From the NCBI RefSeq assembly GCF_900104765.1, contig NZ_LT629737.1, forward strand, positions 682,001 through 746,000: DNA of 64,000 nucleotides, read 5' to 3'. Of the stretch, positions 35,186-43,678 are shown in pieces. How positions within the stretch are numbered: the stretch's first letter is position 1; each line of letters opens with the position of its first letter. Source of the DNA: Gillisia sp. Hel1_33_143 (GTDB taxonomy: Bacteria; Bacteroidota; Bacteroidia; Flavobacteriales; Flavobacteriaceae). The notes under the pieces are model-generated. The model worked only from the letters and a program-made list of their open reading frames with translations, did no database searches and was not told the origin of the DNA. Made by a program: the position numbers and the translations under genes.

Positions 35186-36337
35186 TTAACGAACAGCAAT
35201 TTTTTTCTTTTTCTTCTTTTTGCCTTTCTTCTTCTTAAACTTATTCCACCAAATGATAGTTCCGGTAACCGGAAGACTGGTAGCAATTAAACAAGCCAAG
35301 AAATACACGATCTTAGACAATTTACCAAATATCGCACCCGTATGTATTGGTTTTATTAAGGTCGCAATTTGAACATTTAAAGGTTTATCTTTAAAAAGTT
35401 CTTTTTTAAGCACGCTCCCATCGCTATCTAGTACCAAATTATCTGAAGTTACCGGAGACCAGTTGGCTTCATTATACTTTCTAATTTGATAGACTCCCTT
35501 TTGATCTTGCGGTAAAGTGATATTGGTCTTTCCGGAATAATTTAATTCCCGATTCGAAATGTCATAGATCTCCCCTATTTTGAGTACCTGCAGATTCTCT
35601 GACTTTGAATTAATTTTAGCACCTCCCCTTTCACCAAAGATCTTAGTTCCCAGAACCATACTTCCTGCATCTCGATACCAACCAAAAGACCAGCAAAGCC
35701 CAGTAAGGATCATTACTACTAATACTATACAAGAATAAAATCCTAAAGTATTATGTAGATCATGGTTTATTCGTTTCCATTTAGCCGAGAACTTAATTTT
35801 AAGACCAGGTTTAAAAGCCATCCATTTCCATTTTTTTGGAAACCAAATTATGATCCCGGTAATACTAAGAAAGAAGAAGATAATGGTAGCAACTCCTACT
35901 ATAGGTCTTCCAATTTTGCTGTCTAAAAGCAACCATCTATGTAATCTAAACATACTCCCAAAGAAACCATCTAATGAAGATTTTTGTGGTTTTAGAACTT
36001 TCGCAGAATATGGATCTACCATAAAACTGCTTCCACGCCTATCTTTAGGGGACGTTTTAATTCTAAACACGTAAGGTTCGGTTTCTGCAGATGGTATAGC
36101 AATAGAAGATATAGTTCCTTCTTTAGACATTTGCTCCTGTAATTCTTCAATACTTAATTTATCAGATTGAGCTGAGATTTTTAATTCTTCAGCAAAAATT
36201 GATTTTATCTCTTCCTCAAAAACCAACATTGTTCCGCTAAAACACACAAGAAATATTATGATACCACTCCCAAGTCCCAACCACAAATGGACATCTGTCA
36301 TAAACTTTCGGAAGGTATAAGATTTCTTTTTTTTCAT
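35186..36337 (-). CDS. PepSY-domain membrane protein (second copy)
   Basis: A 383-residue PepSY_TM protein. FMTDVHLWLGLGSGIIIFLVCFSGTMLVFEEEIK (helix about 16-42) is the family start. FRLHRWLLLDSKIGRPIVG (about 131-149) and NHDLHNTLGFYSCIVLVVMIL (about 190-210) carry conserved His residues. A last helix lies near 345-365, followed by an extreme lysine tail. Family members assist ferric-siderophore use or periplasmic reduction. It shares layout with the protein at 583-1731 but is clearly different in sequence, so not a recent duplicate. No receptor gene is next to it here. Confidence 0.85.
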   Translation of the reverse strand: MKKKKSYTFRKFMTDVHLWLGLGSGIIIFLVCFSGTMLVFEEEIKSIFAEELKISAQSDKLSIEELQEQMSKEGTISSIAIPSAETEPYVFRIKTSPKDRRGSSFMVDPYSAKVLKPQKSSLDGFFGSMFRLHRWLLLDSKIGRPIVGVATIIFFFLSITGIIIWFPKKWKWMAFKPGLKIKFSAKWKRINHDLHNTLGFYSCIVLVVMILTGLCWSFGWYRDAGSMVLGTKIFGERGGAKINSKSENLQVLKIGEIYDISNRELNYSGKTNITLPQDQKGVYQIRKYNEANWSPVTSDNLVLDSDGSVLKKELFKDKPLNVQIATLIKPIHTGAIFGKLSKIVYFLACLIATSLPVTGTIIWWNKFKKKKGKKKKKKKIAVR

Positions 36338-36743
36338 TTTTTTGAGGATAAAACAGGTGTATGTATTTACTTAAATATTAGCTTACTGTAGGTATTGCTA
36401 AGGCAATTATAGAAATATTTCTCACTTAAGCTTATTCAGATTGATTAAAGATTAAGGGCCAAATCTAAAAACTTTCTACCATTTCCTCAAAATTATTTAG
36501 ACTAACTTTAAATAATATTTCATAAGCCTATATAATTACCTGAACATCAGAATAATATTAAATAAAAAATACTTTTAAAGACTAATTTCGGTAATACTTA
36601 AAATAACGTAGTCCGCTCCTGTTTACCACTCGTCTACACTTAATATCCGTTCACCGAAGCTAAATTTTGTATCAACGATGTTTCAAATTTAGAAGCATAA
36701 AAATGTAGATCTTTGACTTCCTAGTCAATTATTCTAACTGAAA
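36338..36743. other. Upstream region of the NO-sensing operon
   Basis: A 406-bp spacer between divergent genes. It holds no credible short gene. The part nearest the operon (36625-36691) carries paired LytTR-type repeats and a weak -7-like CAAATTTA at 36684-36691. Confidence 0.5.
36625..36655 (+). promoter_or_regulatory. LytTR-type direct repeat upstream of the NO-sensing operon
   Basis: ACCACTCGTC (36625) and TCCGTTCACC (36646) repeat at exactly 21 bp and end 88 bp before the first operon gene. The block CGTCTACACTTAATATCC closely resembles CATCTACACTTTATTTCC at 43276, directly behind the LytTR gene, implying autoregulation. Confidence 0.65.
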
Positions 36744-37157
36744 ATGAAAAATAAGCTCAACATATTGTTTATTGAAGACGATGAGATAGAAGTGATGAAA
36801 CTCAATCGTACTCTTAATAAAATAGAACTTAAGCATAGCATTCGCGAAGCAAAAGATGGCGAAGAAGCGCTGCAAATTTTGTCAGATAAAAATAGACTGC
36901 CAGACATTATTCTATTAGATCTTAATATGCCAAAGATGAATGGAATAGAATTCCTAAAGATCTTGAAGGCAGATGAGACTCTTAAATATATTCCTACCAT
37001 AATTCTTACCACTTCCAATAATAGAAAAGATGTTCTAACTTGCTATGAAATTGGAATTGCAGGTTATGTAATAAAGCCTCTTAAGTATGAGGAATACGTA
37101 CAAAAACTAAATGCTGTTCTTAATTACTGGAGCGAGAACGAATTGATTAAACCTTAA
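36744..37157 (+). CDS. Single-domain response regulator (receiver)
   Basis: A 137-residue CheY/Rcp1-like receiver. LFIEDDEIE gives the acidic pocket, Asp59 in ILLDLNMP is the phosphoacceptor, TTSNNRKD the Thr switch and IKPLKYEEY the conserved Lys. There is no output domain, so it acts by protein contact or as a phosphate carrier. It is first gene of the NO-sensing operon, 2 bp before the H-NOX gene, and may be the direct target of the kinases in the operon. Confidence 0.9.
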   Translation: MKNKLNILFIEDDEIEVMKLNRTLNKIELKHSIREAKDGEEALQILSDKNRLPDIILLDLNMPKMNGIEFLKILKADETLKYIPTIILTTSNNRKDVLTCYEIGIAGYVIKPLKYEEYVQKLNAVLNYWSENELIKP

Positions 37158-37159
37158 TT

Positions 37160-37723
37160 ATGAAAGGAATTGTTTTTACAGAATTCTTAGAGATGGTAGA
37201 GAACAGTTTTGGACTGGAGACTCTAGATAATATTATTGAAGGATCTAGATTGCCCTCTAAAGGAATCTATACCTCTGTTGGTACCTATGATTTTTTTGAA
37301 ATGCAAAGTCTCATTGTGAATCTTAGTGGAGAGACCGGAATTTCTATAGATGATCTGGTATATACTTATGGAAGATACTTTTTTGATGTTTTAGAGAAGA
37401 ATCATGCTAATATTTTTAGTCTATATACCTCTCCAATAGAAATGTTGGCTTCCATAGAAAATCATATTCATGTAGAAGTTAGAAAATTATACCCCGGAGC
37501 AGAGCTTCCAAAATTTAAAATCATAAAACATGAGGATAATTTCCTTGAAATGATGTATTTTTCTGAAAGATCTATGTACATGTTTGCCAAAGCTTTGATG
37601 GAAAGAACGTTTGAGCATTATGATTCTAATTATAAAATAGAATTAGAAAAGGTTAAACAGGATGGAACTAAAGTGAGATTTTTGATTTACAAGCAGCCCC
37701 ATGCAACAAACCAGAGAAATTGA
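37160..37723 (+). CDS. H-NOX haem protein (nitric oxide sensor)
   Basis: A 187-residue haem-NO-binding domain. MKGIVFTEFLEMVENSFG is the family start. The proximal haem ligand is His104 in HVEVRKLYPGAELP, and the porphyrin-binding YxSxR motif is Tyr133-Ser135-Arg137 (MYFSERSMY). Bacterial H-NOX proteins bind NO and inhibit or activate a cognate kinase. The gene overlaps the following PAS kinase by 23 bp, so the two are translationally linked. NO selectivity over O2 is likely for an H-NOX from a kinase operon but is not shown by sequence alone. Confidence 0.92.
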   Translation: MKGIVFTEFLEMVENSFGLETLDNIIEGSRLPSKGIYTSVGTYDFFEMQSLIVNLSGETGISIDDLVYTYGRYFFDVLEKNHANIFSLYTSPIEMLASIENHIHVEVRKLYPGAELPKFKIIKHEDNFLEMMYFSERSMYMFAKALMERTFEHYDSNYKIELEKVKQDGTKVRFLIYKQPHATNQRN

Positions 37724-40073
37724 AATACTAAAAAGAGCACTTCATCGTGAAAAGGAATCAAGAAAAGCTGCAGAGCAAATTCTGGAGCAAAAATCTACTG
37801 AACTTTATCACATTTCTGAACAACTTCAAACTTCAAATAAAAAATTAGAAGAACTTTTAAATTCAAAAACATCAGAACTTGAAGGTGTTTTTGAAAATAT
37901 TATTGATGCTTACGTGGTTATGGAAATTTCAGGAGAAGTAATTCGAATGAACCAAGCTGCCATAGATTTATTAGGTTATGATATCAGTAAAGAAAAATTC
38001 AATCTAAGACATCTTGTAAAAGAAGAATTTCAGGAATATACCAACACAGCATTTGCAGAATTATACCATAAGGGTAAATTCAATAATTATAATGCAGTGA
38101 TACTTACCAAAAATAAAGAGGAGAAAATAGTACAAATAAATGCCAGTATTATTTATGATAGAGCTGGGAAACCTATAGCTGCTCAGGGAATCGCAAGAGA
38201 TATTACGGAAGAGACCAGAATTAAAACTATTGTTGAAGATCAAAAAAGAAAACTAGATGTAGTTTTTAATCACTCTCCTATTGGAATTTCTTTAGCAGAT
38301 TCTAAAGCTGAAAAATTAATTTTTGTAAACAATGCTGTTTGTGAAATGCTGGGTTTTACAGAAGAAGAGCTACTTAGCCATAGTGCCAGCAGCATTACCC
38401 ATCCAGATGATGAAGATCGCTCTCAGGAACTAAGATCTCAATTATATGAAGGGAAGATAAATACCTACACGCTAGAGAAGCGATATTTAAAAAAGGATAA
38501 ATCTTATCTATGGGTTAAAACTTCGGTAACTGCCGTTAGAGATAATAATGGTGAGCTAGATTATCAAGTAGCTACGGTAGAAGACATCACCAAAGAGAAG
38601 ATCGCAAAAGAACGTTTAAAGGAATCTGAAAATAGACTTTCCAGAATTATAATGAACCTTCAAAGCGGGATATTATTAGAAGATGAGAATAGAAAAATAA
38701 GATTGACAAATCAGCAATTTTGCGATATTTTCAATATCCCTGCTCCTCCGGCAGCGCTTATAAACGTAGATTGTACAACCTCTGCAGAAGAATCTAAAAT
38801 GCAATTTCATGATCCGGAAGGATTTGTAAAAAGAATTCAGGAATTACTGGAAAATAAAGAGACCGTAATAGCAGAAGAGCTGCAAATGGTAGATGGCAGA
38901 GTCTTAGAGCGTAGTTATATTCCTATCTTTAATAACGGGGAATATAAGGGACATTTATGGAGTTATGATGATATTACCATCCGCCGCCGTTATAAGGAAA
39001 ATCTTAAAGCTCAAAAAGATAAATATAGCAATATCATTGCTAATATGAATCTTGGTCTTGTTGAAGTAGATAATGAAGATCATATCATTATGGCAAATCA
39101 AAGCTTTTGTGATATAAGTGGATATTCTATTGATGAGTTGGTAGGTAAAAAAGCTGCAGAGCTTTTATTACTGGAAGAGTATATTCCAGATTTTTACAAA
39201 AAGAATCAGGAAAGAGAGGAAGGCATTTCAGACTCTTACGAAGTTAAGATCAAGACCAAAAATAATGAGCTAAGAAATTGGCTTATAAGTGGCGCACCAA
39301 ATTATGATGTAAATGGAAATGTTGTAGGCTCTATAGGAATTCATTTAGACATTACTACTCAAAAACAATTAGAAGAACAGCAAAAAGATCTACTTAAAAG
39401 TTTAGAGGTGCAGAACGAACAGCTTAACGATTATGCCCATGTAGTATCTCACGATCTAAAATCGCCTTTAAGAAATATATCTGCATTAATAAGCTGGACT
39501 CGTGAAGACTTTAAGGATAAGGTAGGAGATGATGGAATTCTTAATCTAGATCTTATGCAGAATAAGGTAGAAAAGATGGATCATCTTATTGAGAATATCT
39601 TAAAATACTCCAGCCTGGAAAGTCATAGAGCGTCCAAAACTATTGTAAATCTTCAAGATCTTGTAAAAGATATAGTATCAATGATCTATATCCCAGATCA
39701 TATCAAGGTCATAATTAAGCGTACCCTTCCAATTATAGAAGCAGACGCTACCCGCATGCAACAGGTATTTCAAAATATTATAAGCAATGCTGTAAATTAT
39801 ATAGACAAGGAAGAAGGACTTATAGAAATAGATGTAAAAGAAGATGATGAGCATTATATCTTTTCTATAAAAGATAATGGTTGTGGTATAGAAGAAGAGC
39901 ATTTTGAGAAGATCTTTAAGATATTTAGTTCTGTAAACTCTAGTAAGACCTCTAGCGGAATTGGATTAAGTATTGTGAAGAAGATCATAGAAATTCATAA
40001 CGGGAAAATTTGGTTAGAAAGTGTATATGGGAAAGGAACTACCTTTTTCTTTACAATTAAAAAATCAGAATGA
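37701..40073 (+). CDS. Soluble PAS histidine kinase, H-NOX-associated
   Basis: A 790-residue cytosolic kinase without membrane helices. It begins with a coiled coil (about 5-60; LHREKESRKAAEQILEQKS), typical of kinases paired with H-NOX or FIST proteins. Four PAS domains follow (about 60-185, 186-300, 308-430, 437-560), then HisKA with His584 in VVSHDLKSPLRN, and HATPase_c (about 680-790; DNGCGIEEEHFEKIF, SGIGLSIVKKI). It is probably controlled by NO-loaded H-NOX through the N-terminal coil. It overlaps both neighbours. Confidence 0.92.
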   Translation: MQQTREIEILKRALHREKESRKAAEQILEQKSTELYHISEQLQTSNKKLEELLNSKTSELEGVFENIIDAYVVMEISGEVIRMNQAAIDLLGYDISKEKFNLRHLVKEEFQEYTNTAFAELYHKGKFNNYNAVILTKNKEEKIVQINASIIYDRAGKPIAAQGIARDITEETRIKTIVEDQKRKLDVVFNHSPIGISLADSKAEKLIFVNNAVCEMLGFTEEELLSHSASSITHPDDEDRSQELRSQLYEGKINTYTLEKRYLKKDKSYLWVKTSVTAVRDNNGELDYQVATVEDITKEKIAKERLKESENRLSRIIMNLQSGILLEDENRKIRLTNQQFCDIFNIPAPPAALINVDCTTSAEESKMQFHDPEGFVKRIQELLENKETVIAEELQMVDGRVLERSYIPIFNNGEYKGHLWSYDDITIRRRYKENLKAQKDKYSNIIANMNLGLVEVDNEDHIIMANQSFCDISGYSIDELVGKKAAELLLLEEYIPDFYKKNQEREEGISDSYEVKIKTKNNELRNWLISGAPNYDVNGNVVGSIGIHLDITTQKQLEEQQKDLLKSLEVQNEQLNDYAHVVSHDLKSPLRNISALISWTREDFKDKVGDDGILNLDLMQNKVEKMDHLIENILKYSSLESHRASKTIVNLQDLVKDIVSMIYIPDHIKVIIKRTLPIIEADATRMQQVFQNIISNAVNYIDKEEGLIEIDVKEDDEHYIFSIKDNGCGIEEEHFEKIFKIFSSVNSSKTSSGIGLSIVKKIIEIHNGKIWLESVYGKGTTFFFTIKKSE

Positions 40074-41197
40074 AGGTAGTACAGGCTAAATACAACGCAG
40101 GTAACTGGAAATATAAGGGAGATAGATCTGATCTTAATGATCCTCTAGTTTTTGTTTTTGCAGATCGTTATTTACTGGAAGATGAAGCAATAATAGCTAC
40201 CATAAAGCGAGAATTCCCATATAACAATCTCGTCTTTGGATCTACTGCCGGAGAGATATGCAATAGTAATGTTGAAGAAGGTACTGTTACCATAACTGCA
40301 ATAGAGTTTGAAAAGAGCAATTATAAGATAAAGACCGAGAATATTAAAGATTATCAGCAAGACTCTAAGTTAATAGGAGAAAAGCTAATTACTCAACTTC
40401 CTAAAAAAGGGCTGAAGCATGTTTTTGTACTTTCTGAAGGTAGCTTTGTAAATGGTAGTGCTTTAATTGAAGGATTAGAATCTAATCTTGATAATGATGT
40501 AGTCATTACCGGAGGAATGTGTGGAGATGGATCTAGATTTGAAAAAACCCTAGCAGGCCATCAAACTCCAAAAGAAGGAGAAGTGGTATTAATTGGTTTC
40601 TATGGAGAAACTATCGAAGTTTCATACTCTAGTGTTGGCGGATGGATTCCCTTTGGACCAGAACGAGTAATAACAAGTTCTAAAGATAATGTTCTGTTTG
40701 AATTAGACGGGAAACCTGCATTAGAACTATATTCCAAATACTTAGGAGAAAAAGCTTCAGAATTGCCTCAAGCATCGCTCTTATATCCATTACATGTTAA
40801 AGCTTCAGGAAAAAAAGAACCAGTAGTAAGAACCATACTTGGTATAGATACAAAAAATCAATCTATGACTCTTGCAGGTGATGTACCTCAAGGCTCTAAA
40901 GTACAGTTAATGATGGCGTCTGCAGACGGACTTGTTGAAGGTGCATATCAGGCAGCAAAATTAGCCATGGATGCCAGAAAAAATAAACCGGAGCTTGCAA
41001 TTTTAGTTAGTTGTATTGGCAGAAAATTGGTTTTAGATCAACGTGTAGAAGAAGAGATAGAAGGTGTAATAGAAATGATTGGCAATACCGCAGCGGTTAC
41101 AGGTTTCTACTCTTATGGAGAGCTTGCACCATACTATGGAGAGCAATCGTGTGAATTACATAATCAAACCATGACCTTAACCCTACTAAGCGAATGA
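40070..41197 (+). CDS. FIST-domain protein (NosP-like sensor)
   Basis: A 375-residue protein with FIST_N (about 25-220; VFGSTAGEIC, ITGGMCGDGSRF) and FIST_C (about 222-360; VSCIGRKLVLDQR, GFYSYGELAP, CELHNQTMTL). FIST proteins include NosP, a haem NO sensor that regulates a partner kinase (NahK) and biofilm formation. The next gene encodes a kinase with the NahK-like N-terminus, which supports NosP identity. It overlaps both neighbours by 4 bp. Haem binding is known for only some FIST proteins and must be regarded as likely, not shown. Confidence 0.88.
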   Translation: MKVVQAKYNAGNWKYKGDRSDLNDPLVFVFADRYLLEDEAIIATIKREFPYNNLVFGSTAGEICNSNVEEGTVTITAIEFEKSNYKIKTENIKDYQQDSKLIGEKLITQLPKKGLKHVFVLSEGSFVNGSALIEGLESNLDNDVVITGGMCGDGSRFEKTLAGHQTPKEGEVVLIGFYGETIEVSYSSVGGWIPFGPERVITSSKDNVLFELDGKPALELYSKYLGEKASELPQASLLYPLHVKASGKKEPVVRTILGIDTKNQSMTLAGDVPQGSKVQLMMASADGLVEGAYQAAKLAMDARKNKPELAILVSCIGRKLVLDQRVEEEIEGVIEMIGNTAAVTGFYSYGELAPYYGEQSCELHNQTMTLTLLSE

Positions 41198-42234
41198 ACC
41201 CACTTTTAAGAAGGCAGATCTCTAAACATTTAGGTGCCGATGCTCTGGAAGATGAAAATCTACAGGAATTTATAAAAGCCGTAAATGGATCTTATGAAAC
41301 GCATCAAGATCAATTTAATATGCAGCAACGAGCCATGAAAATAAGTTCTGATGAGCTTTTTGAGGCTAACGAAAGATTAAGAGAAGAAGCAGAAGGCCAA
41401 AAAGAAATATTGGATAGCATACATTTGGCTATTGCAGCACTAAATCTAAAAGAATATGAAGATCGCCAAACCGGTGAATTAGATGTAAAGAATTTGGCGG
41501 TTTATATAAAAGATCAAAGTGAAGATCTAAAGATTGCTGTAACCAAGCAAGAAGAACTTTTTAAGAGCCTGGAAAAAAAGAATCAATCCCTCTCAGACTA
41601 TGCTCACATCGTATCTCACGATCTAAAATCGCCATTAAGGAGCATCAATTCTTTAGTGAATTGGATCATAGAAGACAATTTTGAAGGATTAAATGAAGAA
41701 GGAAAACAGCATTTCAATCTTATTTTAAATAATCTTGAGAAGATGGATGCGCTTATAGATGGAATTTTACATTATTCTACCATAGATGAGGCAGATATTG
41801 TTCAATATCAGGTAGACACTCATCAGCTTATATTAGAAATTGAAGAGTTGCTGTATATACCAGATCATATACAACTTCATATTTCGAAAGACCTCCCAAA
41901 GATAAAAGCAGACAAATTTAGGGTACAACAGCTTTTTCAGAATTTAATTCAAAATGCAATTAAGAGCATAGACAAGGAAAAAGGAAGTATAGAAATTTCT
42001 GTAGAAAGCACTGCTTTAGAATGGCGATTTAGTGTTACCGATAATGGGAGAGGAATTTCACAAAAGCATCACAAGAAAATTTTCAGAATATTCGAAAAAA
42101 TAGAGAACGATCAGGCTTCCACCGGCATAGGACTTTCTATTGCGAAAAAAGTTGTAGATTACTATAACGGGAGTATAAGTTTAGATAGCAAACTAGGAGA
42201 AGGAACCACATTTTATATTAACCTGCCGAAATGA
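41194..42234 (+). CDS. Soluble histidine kinase, FIST/NosP-associated
   Basis: A 346-residue kinase without membrane segments. The N-terminus NPLLRRQISKHLG with FIKAVNGSYETHQDQ and MKISSDELFEANERLRE (coiled coil to about residue 70) is the arrangement seen in NosP-linked kinases. HisKA has His142 in VSHDLKSPLRS. The ATPase domain (about 230-346) has NGRGISQKHHKKIFRIF and TGIGLSIAKKV. It lacks PAS domains, so its input must come from partner proteins, most likely FIST. Its catalytic half resembles the other kinase of the operon, suggesting common ancestry. Confidence 0.9.
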   Translation: MNPLLRRQISKHLGADALEDENLQEFIKAVNGSYETHQDQFNMQQRAMKISSDELFEANERLREEAEGQKEILDSIHLAIAALNLKEYEDRQTGELDVKNLAVYIKDQSEDLKIAVTKQEELFKSLEKKNQSLSDYAHIVSHDLKSPLRSINSLVNWIIEDNFEGLNEEGKQHFNLILNNLEKMDALIDGILHYSTIDEADIVQYQVDTHQLILEIEELLYIPDHIQLHISKDLPKIKADKFRVQQLFQNLIQNAIKSIDKEKGSIEISVESTALEWRFSVTDNGRGISQKHHKKIFRIFEKIENDQASTGIGLSIAKKVVDYYNGSISLDSKLGEGTTFYINLPK

Positions 42235-42551
42235 TAGAACAACCAAACATGTCATACATCCACGAGTTATCTGGTGGAGATAAAGAATTTGAAGCAAAAC
42301 TTTTAGAGGTAGTGAAAAGAGAACTGCCGGAAGAAGTTGAGGTGTATAGAATTAACTTTAAAGAGAATAACTTTTCTGAAGCTGCAATAAATGTGCATAA
42401 GATTAAGCACAAAATTAGTATTTTAGGTCTCGAGAAGAGTTACGAATTTGCTGAAGGCTTTGAAACAGAGCTTAGAGAAGGTATTTCAAAAGGCGATGAA
42501 GAGTTTGAAAAGATCTTACAGCAAATGCTCTTATTTATAGACCAGCTTTAA
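42231..42551 (+). CDS. HPt phosphotransfer protein
   Basis: A 106-residue helical protein with a single HPt domain. The phosphoacceptor is His56 in INVHKIKHKISILGL, matching the HxxKxxxxxLG pattern. It overlaps the kinase gene by 4 bp and precedes the LytTR regulator by 12 bp, so it probably carries phosphate from one or both kinases to the LytTR receiver or to the single-domain receiver at 36744. Confidence 0.9.
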   Translation: MIEQPNMSYIHELSGGDKEFEAKLLEVVKRELPEEVEVYRINFKENNFSEAAINVHKIKHKISILGLEKSYEFAEGFETELREGISKGDEEFEKILQQMLLFIDQL

Positions 42552-42563
42552 ATAACCTACCAT

Positions 42564-43271
42564 ATGAAATGCCTTATAATTGATGATGAAGAAATGGCTA
42601 GAACCATCATTCATCAATTCATTAAAAAAAATCCTCATTTAGAATTTGAAGCAGAATTCTCCCATGCGTTACAAGCCATTAAATTTCTCAACCAGGAGTC
42701 TGCAGATCTTATTTTTCTAGACATTCATATGCCAGATTTTACCGGGTTTGATTTTATTCAAACCTTGAAAAATCCGCCAAATATCATTTTAACCACTTCA
42801 GACAGAAATTTTGCGATTGAAGCCTTTGAGTATGATTGCATCGTAGATTATATTGTGAAACCCGTTTCTCAGGAACGTTTTGATAAGGCTGTGCAAAAAG
42901 CACTCAACTTTAAAGCTCCAGAAACATCTCAGGATACTGTCTCTTCTATAAACAAAACAGAGAATGATCTGTATGTAAATATTGATAGAAGACTTATTAA
43001 AATAGATATTCCTACGATCTATCTTATAGAGGCTAAAGGAGATTATATTCAAATTAAGACCTCTGGTAAGAATTACACCGTACATTCCACGCTTAAAAAA
43101 ATTGAAGATAAATTACCGTTAGATCTTTTCCTTAAAGTACATAGATCTTATATCATTAATACTCAAAAAATAATAGATATAGAAGATAATAGTGTTCTTA
43201 TAGAAAAGGATGTGGTTCCTGTAAGTAGGTCTAACAGGCCGGAACTTATGAAAAGGCTTAATCTTCTCTAA
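42564..43271 (+). CDS. LytTR-family response regulator
   Basis: A 235-residue DNA-binding regulator: receiver domain (1-120; Asp53 in IFLDIHMPDF, Lys in YIVKPVSQ) and LytTR domain (about 135-235; YLIEAKGDYIQIKT, FLKVHRSYIINTQKI, VPVSRSNRPELMKRL). Last gene of the NO-sensing operon and its only visible transcriptional output. LytTR proteins bind paired repeats about 21 bp apart; such repeats flank this gene and occur before several genes up to 59.6 kb. It may therefore control the DUF4114 protein and the second glycan locus. Confidence 0.92.
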   Translation: MKCLIIDDEEMARTIIHQFIKKNPHLEFEAEFSHALQAIKFLNQESADLIFLDIHMPDFTGFDFIQTLKNPPNIILTTSDRNFAIEAFEYDCIVDYIVKPVSQERFDKAVQKALNFKAPETSQDTVSSINKTENDLYVNIDRRLIKIDIPTIYLIEAKGDYIQIKTSGKNYTVHSTLKKIEDKLPLDLFLKVHRSYIINTQKIIDIEDNSVLIEKDVVPVSRSNRPELMKRLNLL

Positions 43272-43322
43272 ACATTCATCTACACTTTATTTCCATTGGT
43301 CGATTAATATTTGACGACCACC
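43271..43322 (+). promoter_or_regulatory. LytTR-type triple repeat directly after the LytTR gene
   Basis: AACATTCATC (43271), TCCATTGGTC (43292) and a weaker GACGACCACC (43313) are spaced by exactly 21 bp. A perfect -7 element TATATTTG begins 33 bp after the last repeat (43355), with no protein gene behind it. Confidence 0.65.
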
Positions 43323-43367
43323 GAATTTCTCCCATATGCTACTGGGCTTCGTTCTATATTTGAACAG

Positions 43368-43440
43368 AAGCCCAAATAAAAAGAGCCAGTGGATACCCTA
43401 CCGTTAAGATCCATTTCTTTAAGAATGGCTGGCTCTTTTT
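43368..43440 (+). ncRNA. Candidate LytTR-controlled small RNA
   Basis: TATATTTG (43355-43362) predicts a start near 43368. The segment has no open frame and ends in a terminator-like structure: AAAAAGAGCCAG (43378-43389) pairs perfectly with CTGGCTCTTTTT (43429-43440), with a further hairpin CCATTTCTT/AAGAATGG inside. The transcript would be about 73 nt. Its upstream region holds three LytTR-type repeats at 43271-43322. The -7 box lies in the loop of another inverted repeat (TGGGCTTC at 43343, GAAGCCCA at 43367). It could instead be only the terminator of the NO-sensing operon. Confidence 0.5.
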
Positions 43441-43467
43441 TAGTTAGAAATTAATTGAAGCTATTTA

Positions 43468-43541
43468 TAATTTTGCTTGGTTTAGGTTAGCTAAGTAATT
43501 GACGTGGTGCATGCAAAGCCGAAGAGAGATCTTCGGCTTTT
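43468..43541 (+). ncRNA. Possible second short transcript with terminator
   Basis: TAATTTTG (43468-43475) is a perfect -7 element. AAAGCCGAAG (43515-43524) pairs with CTTCGGCTTT (43531-43540) followed by T, an intrinsic terminator. The predicted RNA is about 60 nt with no open frame. Its sequence GGTTAGCTA plus GC-rich hairpin resembles the 3' trailer of the T9SS gene (46130-46191), so it may be a remnant of a former gene end and not a functional RNA. Confidence 0.35.
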
Positions 43542-43571
43542 ATGTTTAAATAAAAGAACATCAACCACTTA

Positions 43572-43662
43572 CCCGTTCATCTTTTAGAATTTTACATTCA
43601 TCTCCACTATTTTTCAGTTCATCGAAAGAATTAAAAATTAATGGCTCTCTTCTCTAATTTTA
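43572..43662 (+). promoter_or_regulatory. Promoter with triple LytTR-type repeat, before the T9SS gene
   Basis: CCCGTTCATC (43572), TACATTCATC (43593) and TCAGTTCATC (43614) repeat three times at exactly 21 bp, the best array of the window. TAATTTTA (43655-43662) is the -7 element, starting 32 bp after the array. The array ends 55 bp before the ATG. Confidence 0.78.
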
Positions 43663-43678
43663 TCAAAAATTAAGAACT

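Noticed and set aside
35186-35230. Poly-lysine tail of the second PepSY protein as a frameshift artefact
   Set aside because: The frame stays open to a normal stop and basic tails also end the first PepSY protein; no evidence of an error.
36734-37018. Minus-strand frame opposite the first receiver gene
   Set aside because: The plus strand encodes an intact receiver with all catalytic residues; the minus frame is low complexity in Ser/Ile and without motifs.
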